From NCBI RefSeq assembly GCF_905475465.1, contig NC_062253.1, positions 9,548,001 to 9,612,000 of the forward strand: DNA of 64,000 nucleotides. The letters are read 5' to 3'. Positions 21,195 through 30,097 of this stretch are shown in pieces. Under the pieces are notes generated by a model. It had not been told where the DNA came from. It searched no databases and saw only the letters and a program-made list of their open reading frames with translations. Made by a program: the position numbers and the translations under genes. The DNA comes from Pieris napi. Lineage: Eukaryota; Arthropoda; Insecta; Lepidoptera; Pieridae. The number at the start of each line of letters is the position of its first letter. Positions within the stretch are counted from its first letter, which is position 1.

Positions 21195-21450
21195 GACGAC
21201 TCATTGGTCTAGTGGTCAGTACCCCTGACTGCGAATCCATGGGTCCCGGGTTCGATCCCCGGCTGAGACGAACATCGATGTGATGAGCATTTGGTGTTGT
21301 GCTTAGGTCTTGGGTGTTTATATGTATTTATAAGTCTATCTATCTACAATATGTATGTATATCCGTTGCCTAGTACCCATAACACAAGCTTCACCAGCTT
21401 AGCATGGGACTAGGTTAATTGGTGTGAATTGTCTTTAAAAAAAAAAATAC
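21195..21450 (+). mobile_element. tRNA-derived SINE (family 1), copy 2
   Basis: Near-identical to 8972-9228: TGGTCTAGTGGTCAGTACCC head, GGTTCGATCCCCGGC B-box, A-rich tail. The high identity of the two copies suggests recent activity. Confidence 0.85.
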
Positions 21451-21527
21451 GTTATAGTCCATTTTGGTTTCAGTTTAACAATTTAACATTACTAGTTAGA
21501 GCTTTCTATTAGAAGAAGGGTTGTTTC

Positions 21528-21720
21528 AAACTCAAACTCAAAATAACTTTATTCATATAGGTAAACAAGTACACTTATGAAGGTCAGAAAAGAAGTAAAA
21601 TTAATTCTAAATGTACATTTAGTACCAGTTCGCCAGTCAAGGGAGTAGAGCGGGCAAGAAGAACTGGCAAGAAACTCTCCGCCACTCTTTTTAATTTAAG
21701 TTTGTTAATTTCGTCAAGTA
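21528..21720 (-). mobile_element. Non-LTR retrotransposon 3' tail
   Basis: Reverse complement of the GAGTGGCGGAGAGTTTCTTG tail. It ends on the left with the AAACTCAAACTCAAAATAAC simple repeat typical of its 3' end. Confidence 0.65.
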
Positions 21721-22730
21721 TTTGTCTTGCCTAGTGCCTAGCGTAGGATTCAGAAATGAGATTGTTATCTACGCTTAAGTCTGGACTCCCGTACGCCATT
21801 AATAATGGATTTTGACATACATCTTTAAGTTTGGTGTGTGAATATCTGCCTAAGCATGTGCTCAAAGTAATTGTAATGTTAAAATAAAAATGCAACGTAT
21901 ACATCGTTCTAATTCAATTCAATCAGCAAATTAAAATTCGAAAATGATTATTGAGTCAAATGATGGTTTACTTAATTAGTACCTAGCAAAATATACTTTC
22001 AAAGACAAAGTCTATATCACTTATAGTCATAGTATAAGTATTCCTCGACTTGTGGATAATATACGTTTATATCCATAGATTCGGTATAGTACACTTATAG
22101 TCAAAGGATGTAGTGTCCATTAAATACATTCACGAAGATACAATACAAAAGAAACAATATACAAAATATAAAATTTTTTGTTTCATTATGATTTTGCGTC
22201 TATTCCCTGCGATGTGCCAAAGTCATCAGTATGTCAAGAGTGTCCGACGAATCATATACGAATTTAAACTATTGTTATCATTACGAATAAAAGCAAAGTT
22301 ACTGCATCTCATTACTGCTAATTTATTTTTATAAGGCTGTTTCAAATTTTATTCTCATTTAATTGCGATTTTTGAATTTTTAGTCCTTAATATTTGTAAA
22401 ATTAGCAAAGACAAAGGTATGTATTTTACAATGGTAATTTAATAGAAATCGTTAAAATCCTAAAACTTATTATACATATACTACTACTATGGGGTTTTTA
22501 TTATTTAATGTAACAAATTCTAGTCTAAAAATAAACAAAGCTTACGTTACGAATACTATTTTAATATGACGTATTACAATTTTACTGGGTAAATAGAATT
22601 CTAAACACAAAAATAATATTTATTTGTTAGACATGATCTCATCGACTAGATATTGACGTCTTCTATATAAAGTGTATAGCCAATCACTTTGCTCTATAAT
22701 CAATAGTTTCCGCAACGTACCCGATTTAGG

Positions 22731-23132
22731 AATGAGGGATTTTTCTGACAGCTATTTAAAAAAAAGATAGTTCTAAAAGCTACGATGAAATGGCGCTTGA
22801 TCGCAAGGGTTTACCTTTTTTTCTTATTGCTTGCCACAGATAAAAACTTGGTGGTTACGCGAATGTTCTGTTCTAATATGTACTCTTCGATATTCATTGG
22901 TAGGGAAATGGTGCGTAGCAATTTTTTTACATGTTTTAACAATACAAGGATTATAAAACGTTTTTTCCGTGATTTTAGCACCCAAAGTTGCCCAAAGACC
23001 AATCACAATCAAATGCAAGAGCCAAAAGAAAAGAGGAAAGACCACAGAACAAACTGGCAAGTCCCATTAAAAAAACAAAAACCCTTACATGAAAATGACT
23101 ACTTTTCTTAGCTGTCAGAAAAATCCCTCATT
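22731..23132. mobile_element. 402-bp element with perfect 23-bp terminal inverted repeats
   Basis: AATGAGGGATTTTTCTGACA plus GCT at the left is matched exactly by its reverse complement at 23110-23132. No target-site duplication is obvious. Almost the whole interior is one open frame (22785-23111, plus), listed separately. Confidence 0.75.
22785..23111 (+). CDS. Hypothetical 108-codon ORF inside the TIR element
   Basis: The frame starts with MKWRLIARVYLFFLLLATDK, which looks like a signal peptide, followed by a basic chain with four Cys and a Lys/Gln/Glu-rich end. TATATAAAG lies upstream at about 22664-22672, outside the inverted repeats. No family is recognised. It could be a chance frame in a MITE or a captured secreted-protein exon; RNA evidence is lacking. 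Confidence 0.25.
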   Translation: MKWRLIARVYLFFLLLATDKNLVVTRMFCSNMYSSIFIGREMVRSNFFTCFNNTRIIKRFFRDFSTQSCPKTNHNQMQEPKEKRKDHRTNWQVPLKKQKPLHENDYFS

Positions 23133-23356
23133 GGTCTTTTTCTTGGGTTACACAGACTACACTATTGGTTATACAGAACTTTAACTTTTTGCAAATATTC
23201 TACAGAATTTGCTTATCAGCGATAACGTAGGGTTCTAATGGTGTAAGAATTCTATAGAGTCCTGTAGCTTTCGAGCCTATTCAATGCAAACAAACAATTA
23301 AATCTTTTCTCTATATTAGTGTAGACAAATAAAAGACAAATGTAAACATAAAAAGT

Positions 23357-23362
23357 TTTATT
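23357..23362 (-). terminator. Candidate poly(A) signal of gene C
   Basis: AATAAA on the minus strand about 280 bases past the stop. An AATAAG variant is nearer, at about 23566. Confidence 0.4.
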
Positions 23363-23640
23363 AAAATTTTTAAATAACTTAATTCTACTTTAGTTTTAAA
23401 TCACAGCTTTTATTCCATTACAATATTTTTGATAGTATTAATTTTAAACGTTATTATTTTTATTACATGTAATTGAAAACAATCTTAATTAACAATTATT
23501 TTTCTTTTATAATACATAATGAATGTTATGGCATCGTTACTTAAAATAATAAATTCGTAACTTATTCATAAATTTGAAAAAGACGTGGCCTTACTGATTG
23601 GGTTCCAAATAGAAAATAATTTTCTTTGTCTTTTATGACT

Positions 23641-26600
23641 TTATTTTCCATATCCACCAGCGTGGGCACTAGCACTTGCAGTTGCAGAAGCGCTGGCATA
23701 GGCAGAGCCCTGACCACCACAAGACCCACTACCACAACCACCACACCCTCCAGAACAACCTTTGCTACCTGATCCAGAACCATTTCCACCATATCCCCCG
23801 GAACCACCTCCGTTGCCACCACCGCCATGACCTCCAGATCCACCATGACCACTACCTCCTCCCAAGCCGCCACCGTAACCACCTCCAAGACCACCACCCG
23901 ATCCTCCAAAACTGCCTCCATTACCCCCCGGACCACCAGATCCACCTCCAAAGCCATTTCCGTGACCACCGGAACCTCCTAATCCGCCTCCAAGACCACC
24001 ACCTGATCCTCCGAAACCGCCTCCATTACCCCCCGGACCACCAGATCCACCTCCAAAGCCGTTTCCATGACCACCGGAACCTCCTAATCCACCCCCAGAT
24101 CCACCTCCAAGACCACCTCCAGCACCTCCGCCAAATCCACTGCCTCCTGAACCGCCATAGCCTTTACCACCTCCTACCCCACTACCCAAACTAGCTCCAA
24201 CTCCACCTGATATACCTAACCCACCGCTGTGGCCATCGGATCCACCATGGCCTCCACCGACACCACCACCGATACCACTTCCGGATCCACCTCCAGCGCC
24301 ACCGCCAAGACCTCCACCCGATCCACCAAAACCGCCTCCACTGCCCCCTTGTCCACCAGATCCACCTCCAAAGCCATTTCCACCCGAACCTCCGTGACTA
24401 GGTCCAGCGCCTCCATAGTTGCCAGAACCACCGGATCCTTTACCACCCCCTAGTCCCCCGCCAAATCCCCCTCCAAATCCAGCCCCAGCTCCACCACCGA
24501 GACCATTTCCACCTCCATAGCCCCCACTTCCAGATCCACCGTTTCCTCCGAAGCCACCGGCTCCACCTCCAGCGCTTCCACTGTGACCCCCGAAACCGCC
24601 ATTTCCGTTTCCGCCGGATCCTAATCCACCTCCAGCACCGCCACCATAACCTGCTCCTCCACCGTTGCTGTAACCACCACCTCCTCCGTAGCCCCCATTT
24701 TCAAGTGTTCCAGTAAAAGCGAACCCTCCAGATTTTCCATCGGATGAACTCGTTTGTATAAACTTCTCTGTTCCTTTTCCTCCACCTAAGCCGCCTCCAA
24801 TTCCAGCACCACCTCCGAGGCCAGAACCACCTCCTAGGCCAGAACCACCTCCGAGGCCAGAACCACCTCCTAGGCCAGAACCACCTCCGAGGCCAGAACC
24901 ACCTCCTAGGCCAGAACCACCTCCGAGGCCAGAACCACCTCCAAGGCCATAACCACCTCCTGATCCACCGCCCAATCCCCCACCAGCTCCAAATCCAAAG
25001 CCACCTCCTTTTCCGAAACTTGCAGCCTTGTCAATGATGCTATGGACACCTTGTTTTATTGCGCCCAGCCCGGCCTCTAAACCTAGTCCCCCACCGCCCC
25101 CAAAGGCACCCCCGCCTCCGCCACCTCCGCCGGATCCAAATCCGCCTCCGAAGCCGAAGCCACCGCCACCGCCACCGCCACCGCCGCCGCCTCCGCTATA
25201 TCTACGAACTCTCTCTGAAAAGACAAAAAGCGTACTTTAAATAAAAATTTGTTGAACGCCAATTTACATTATTATTACATTACTATGACTCATTGGAACT
25301 TTGAGATGTTGTATGGAATATTGAGAAGTTTTTTGTTCGACCGTTATTATCCTGACTAGGCCGTTTCTCCACTGCTCCGGTCCGGCAAACCTTAATTACC
25401 GGTCCGATTTAGAAACTCATAACAGTTCTTATGTAATTCTCCACTACTCCGGCATCCGGTTTTTAACGATCCGATAACTTGCTAGATCGGAACGCGGTGT
25501 TTTCTCGGTCCAAGTATATCCAAGTATCCAATAGGTTATAAATTATTATTTACAGGTTTATTTATTGTTTGTTTAATTTGAAAGAATCTGGATAACCTGG
25601 ACCGAAACAAATTATGTTGCTATTAATTTTTTTTTATACCATAGTATTAGTGAACTATTTATTAAGTAGATTATAATATTTTAAGATAGACAATATAAAA
25701 AAGTAATAAACTTGCCAGGGCAATAAAATATTTAGAATTTAGAACGTTTTATTAATAAAATTAAGTATATGGGTTTAAGTTAATATAGGTGTTGCATGAT
25801 GAATATACAAGTATCGATTATTGTCGGATCGGATATACCTAGTGGAGAAGCGCAATCCGGCTTTCCGATATTTTTCTCATGACTCATTCCGGTATCCGAC
25901 GCCGGACCGGAGCAGTGGAGAAAGGGCCTTACTTTGCAAATCCGACTTCTATGAATAAGTTTTTATACTTTTATGTTTTCTGCTATGATATTTTCACTAT
26001 GTAGCTTTCTGTTGGTAAAAGAATTTTCAAAATCGGTTTAGTAAATCGAGAGATTATCCTCTACATTCTCACAAAGGTAAACCATCTTTATAATATATAT
26101 AGTAATTTATTTATTATTTATATATAGTATATCAATAGCCTATCTGCTACTTTCAATGGCCCAGTGAATAGGCTGTCTCGCTTTTACAACTTTATTCCTA
26201 ACATCGATGAAAATATTGATGTGTTGTACAACAGTCTGCCAAGTTACCGTAACCTTGTTTATCACGCTCTTAATGAGGTTTAAGTTTTCATTTAGTTTAG
26301 GTTATTATTGTTATTTGAATTTTTATCTTTATAGTATTAGTTATTATTATTTTTTAACTTTTCCTTTGATAGATTGCTTGTGTTCTAATATAATTGATGT
26401 GTATGTTAAATTTGTGATCTCATATTTTCTTGTGGGTACAAGTGCGTCCTTACAAAAAAATTTTCTGTAAAATGAAATTGACTGATTGGCTTTAAAATAA
26501 AAAAATACTTGTGTAAGGGTTTTCAGCTCTTATATGATAACAAACTTAATACTTAATTCAAAAGCAAAGTTAATATAGTTCTTTTTAATGAAAATATCAA

Positions 26601-27449
26601 ATTAATTTCTTTTTCAATAGTATCACCCATTGACATTTCCAGTTTTGTAATAAAGAGTGTTTATTGTCACAAATTTAGTACCGTCAACAAAGTTTATTCC
26701 TAATACGCTTAAAAGCACAAAGGAAAATTTTGCAATAGAGATTGTATACACAATATATATTATTATCTATCACATAAAATATATTATTGTTAGATAATAA
26801 TTAATAATAATATATATTATTATCGTGAATCTTTTCATGATTTACTAATGAATATAATGTAAAAAATTAACAATGTCACAGGGTGGTATAAGTTTATTTA
26901 TGTTTAATCTAAAACGTATAAAAATTTTAGAGATAAAGCCTCGTGTCCGTACCGAGGCACTTTCTAGATAATTTTGAGTAATTATCACACATTTACTATG
27001 GTAATTCTTAATAAACACATTCATTTTCATGAAATTAATTGGCCTTTATGAAAAAAACGCAGTAATTAAAATAATTAACACCGCTTAATTACAGTAAAAC
27101 AGAATTTCCCAGATAGCTGTAATACTACTTACACTTCTTTATTTAAAACTAGCTTATTCCGGCTTCTACAATGTACTTTTTTTATAAGAAAACCTTTTTA
27201 TTATATTATATTAAAGTACAATTCTTATGTGAATGTTTATATTTGAGTGTAGCGAGCGTGTTATTAAAAATTAAATTGTTCTATTATTCAGTCTACTCAT
27301 GGTGATATCTTATTAAATGGCTAATACATTTTTGAGTATAGGAATAACTAAGTAAATCAGTAAGTTATGTCATAACGAATAGATATGTTATATTTACCTG
27401 CATTAGCGAGAGTTAGCGCAATCCCAAAAACAAAACACGACCACTTCAT
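23641..27449 (-). CDS. Gene C: large secreted glycine-rich repeat protein, two exons, 541 aa
   Basis: Exon 1 (27449-27398) encodes the signal peptide MKWSCFVFGIALTLANA. Exon 2 (25214-23641) begins after TTTTCAG, and the two join in phase 1 through Glu. The mature chain starts ERVRRYS, and RVRR could be a furin-type cleavage site. Next come a Gly/Phe block, a short non-repetitive helix-like piece (GLGAIKQGVHSIIDKAASFG), seven SGLGGG repeats (residues about 111-153), a second unique piece (GTEKFIQTSSSDGKSGGFAF), and long Gly/Ser/Asn/His stretches with a 35-residue tandem duplication. A Cys cluster (GCSGGCGGCGSGSCGG) precedes the tail AYASASATASASAHAGGYGK. No catalytic domain is present. Composition and secretion suggest a cuticle, silk or eggshell matrix protein (inference). 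The 2.2-kb intron holds a 570-bp MITE. The tail motif is shared with gene A. Confidence 0.75.
23883..24092 (-). repeat. 105-bp (35-residue) tandem duplication within gene C
   Basis: Two adjacent copies encode GGSGGHGNGFGGGSGGPGGN followed by GG(G/S)FGGSGGGLGGG. The period is 105 bases, so the frame is preserved. Confidence 0.7.
24811..24954 (-). repeat. Eight 18-bp units in strict two-type alternation (36-bp higher-order repeat)
   Basis: Units ACCTCCGAGGCCAGAACC and ACCTCCTAGGCCAGAACC alternate regularly, then one variant unit follows. They encode the SGLGGG repeats of gene C. The alternating synonymous difference shows that expansion copied pairs of units. Confidence 0.85.
25359..25928. mobile_element. 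MITE (570 bp) in intron 1 of gene C
   Basis: Inverted ends read GGCCGTTTCTCCACTGCTCC at the left and its near-exact reverse complement at 25901-25928. CCGGTCCG-type motifs recur inside. No coding capacity. Confidence 0.75.
26131..26286 (+). mobile_element. C-terminal coding remnant of an unidentified retroelement or transposon
   Basis: The plus strand reads NRLSRFYNFIPNIDENIDVL and then YNSLPSYRNLVYHALNEV-stop. It resembles tails of repetitive-element ORFs and has no start. It sits in intron 1 of gene C in opposite orientation. Confidence 0.35.
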
Positions 27450-27492
27450 GGCGGTTTATTCGCACAGTATAACAATGCTTACACGATAATAT

Positions 27493-27501
27493 CCTTTTAT
27501 A
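27493..27501 (-). promoter_or_regulatory. TATA box of gene C
   Basis: TATAAAAGG on the minus strand about 44 bases before the ATG at 27449. The same octamer core is used by gene A. Confidence 0.7.
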
Positions 27502-28504
27502 CACCTATTTATCTAACACAATCACAAACAAGTTCACATGAATATCAAGTACGGAGAAACCAATGGTGTCTTCGACTTTGTTTTGAGAAATTGTATTGAT
27601 AGATTATAATTTATTGCCTACTTATAGAGAATTTTCATCAAAACATACATTTACTAGGAATGATCGTGTTATGAGCTAATCTCGTGATTAGCGAGAAAAA
27701 GGTCAACGATTTATTATCAATCAATAATATTGATCGATTTAATTATGGTATTTATTAAATATTAATTACCGATTAAGTCAATGAAATACGAAATATATTT
27801 TTAGACTAAAATATATATTAAAATCGCAAGTATTGGATATTTGATAGAGACGTCATCGCGTACTCCGTTTAAATTATCTCTAATGATGGATGATTTATTT
27901 TATTTTTAAGGTACATAATGGTGTACTACCACAAAATTTAAAATATGTAAATACTTTTAAAGCATTACACTCGCTCGTTCAGTTAAAGAAAACATTCCGA
28001 ACGGAAAATTGGACGATTATTGTAAGCAAGACATCACGTTGTATATGTTGTTGTTTTTTTTTTCGGTCGGGCAACACCGTTGATAAGACGTCAACAAAAC
28101 TTCTCCCAATTAATTAATTAAATTTTAATTTAATTTGTTTATATTTTACACTTAATTATCGATAATATACTAAGTAATAATCAATACTTTGTAAGAACAG
28201 TGCCATTTTTCCATGTTAAGTGTGTAACGAGGTGCAAAACTGTATATTGTATCAGAAAAGTTCGCTGTCAAACTAAGTTAAACTGTAACGATAATTGTAA
28301 AGTGCATTATCATCTTAAACTTGCGTGTAAGTATATTGATATTATTTCTTTATCACACACGTTTACTACAACGGTGTCTTGGTGTTTATTGCCAAGGGAT
28401 TAACTTGAACTGATTAACTTACAACCTCAAACTTTGCAACTCTTCTTCTAACTTTGACTTAACACCCATCTGATTTGTCACTTCTCTATTTTTTTGCATC
28501 TGGA

Positions 28505-30097
28505 ATGGATAGAGTGATGACCAGAAGGGGTGCTGCTCGCTTGGAGGAATCAAAACTCCAATTAACATTACAGGAATTAAATAAATACAAAAATTTGTGT
28601 GAGGAGTTGCAAAGAGAACAAGATGACAATGAGAAGGAAGTGCTTCAAATTTTAAACAACAATACCAAACTCAAAAGTGAGATGGCTGAAATTCATAGCG
28701 AATTAGTAAACATCACAGAGGAACGGGATAAACTTAGATTATTAGTAGATCAATTTGATCAGTGCAGTGATGAGTTTGATTCAACTCTCAAGCTCAACGC
28801 AGACCTTAAAAGTAGATTAAGTGAAGCCCAAGAGACAATCCACAAAATGGACGGTGCTAGCCAGAAAATCCAGGCACAATATACACATGCTCTGTTTGAT
28901 AGACTGGTTGGTGCCGCTCCACTGCCTTCTGCCAACTCAGTTTTGGGAAATAATAACCAAATTGAAACGATAGACTTAACTTGTGATAACACAGTACAGA
29001 AAATAAGTTGTAGTCACAATAAGTTAAAGAAATATATTAAAATTAAGAAATCAATTAAGAAAACACAAAGATTTATTAAAAACAATAAAACTACCTGTAA
29101 AAACAATTTTAACTCATTAAATAAATGTAAACAGTTAAAATGTAAGTTCGATTATAGAAAATTAAAATATGAGGCTGATATACAACACCTTCAGTCAGAG
29201 ATTCTCCGTTTGCAGGAATCCTTGAACAATATTAGTTCTAAATATGACACCTCACAAAAGGAAATAGGAGAATATATACTGGCAATGGATGGCTTGATAG
29301 ATCTGTGTAGTGAGAATGAAAGGATGTTCAACTCCTTAGTAAACAGTCAAACATCAGACTGTAAAACAGATATGTTGGGTTGTTCACAGCCAGCTGTTTC
29401 TCTGGAGTCGTTGCCACCTGTGACTCATTCTGCGGAGTTGTGTAATAGCCTCACAAGTACTTCCTTCGCCACACATGTAAACCTGAATGTTAAATCTAAT
29501 GTAATAAACAAAAATCAAATAATGATATTTAGCGATGAAATGGGCAAAAACATATCTTATAAGTTATACCAAAATTTAGGTTCTCAGGTCATAAATTGTT
29601 GTATGCCTGGAGCTTCCTATAAACAAATATTAGATAAAATAGTAAGTAATAGTTATTGCCCATCCACAACTATTGTACTTTTAATTGGGAGAAGAGGTAA
29701 TGTAACAGTAAATATGTTAATCAGTTATTTTGAAAAGTTATCAAAACTTAATGTAAATAAAGTTGTCTTATTTGCTTTTCCTTATGGAAAAGGTATGTCA
29801 CAGACCGAAAACAATGCTAGGTACAGATGCAATAATAAAATTCATACAATGACACTGTATAATAAACAATTTGAATTTATTGACACTAATATCATCATTA
29901 GTTATAATTACTTTTTGACAAAAGATAACTATTATCTTTGTAATTATTATATTGGACAAGTAGCAAATTCGCTATCATATTGTATTTTAAACGAAGCCAA
30001 ATGTTTGGCTAACCAATCTGCTCCTATTGAGCAGATAGATAATAGTACCTTTTCTCAAGATACCTTGGAATTTGTTCCAAGTAATTATTTAAATTAG
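28505..30097 (+). CDS. LINE ORF1: coiled-coil protein with degenerate SGNH-esterase-like domain, 530 aa
   Basis: The first ATG (MDRVMTRRGAAR) is taken as the start; the frame is open further upstream to 28475. Residues about 15-130 are a heptad-rich coiled coil (LEESKLQLTLQELNKYKNLC). A lysine-rich basic stretch follows (KKYIKIKKSIKKTQRFIKNN), suited to nucleic-acid binding. Residues about 340-500 (IMIFSDEMGKN, VINCCMPGASYKQIL, TTIVLLIGRRGN) follow the block order of SGNH-type esterases known in CR1-clade ORF1 proteins. The usual GDS-like and GxND blocks read FSDE and LIGRRGN, so hydrolase activity is doubtful. Expected role: RNA binding and particle assembly during retrotransposition. ORF2 follows in another frame and overlaps the last 13 bases. 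Confidence 0.75.
   Translation: MDRVMTRRGAARLEESKLQLTLQELNKYKNLCEELQREQDDNEKEVLQILNNNTKLKSEMAEIHSELVNITEERDKLRLLVDQFDQCSDEFDSTLKLNADLKSRLSEAQETIHKMDGASQKIQAQYTHALFDRLVGAAPLPSANSVLGNNNQIETIDLTCDNTVQKISCSHNKLKKYIKIKKSIKKTQRFIKNNKTTCKNNFNSLNKCKQLKCKFDYRKLKYEADIQHLQSEILRLQESLNNISSKYDTSQKEIGEYILAMDGLIDLCSENERMFNSLVNSQTSDCKTDMLGCSQPAVSLESLPPVTHSAELCNSLTSTSFATHVNLNVKSNVINKNQIMIFSDEMGKNISYKLYQNLGSQVINCCMPGASYKQILDKIVSNSYCPSTTIVLLIGRRGNVTVNMLISYFEKLSKLNVNKVVLFAFPYGKGMSQTENNARYRCNNKIHTMTLYNKQFEFIDTNIIISYNYFLTKDNYYLCNYYIGQVANSLSYCILNEAKCLANQSAPIEQIDNSTFSQDTLEFVPSNYLN

Noticed and set aside
23562..25244. Several open frames on both strands over gene C (Val/Glu-rich, Ser/Thr-rich, Pro-rich)
   Set aside because: All are alternate-frame readings of the GGN repeats. 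Only the Gly frame joins a signal-peptide exon in phase.
26207..26470. 87-aa hydrophobic ORF
   Set aside because: Overlaps a repeat-element coding tail in another frame (26131-26286). The composition is that of AT-rich noncoding DNA.
28200..28403. Cys-rich 67-codon frame before LINE ORF1
   Set aside because: Has no ATG and lies in the probable 5' untranslated region of the LINE.
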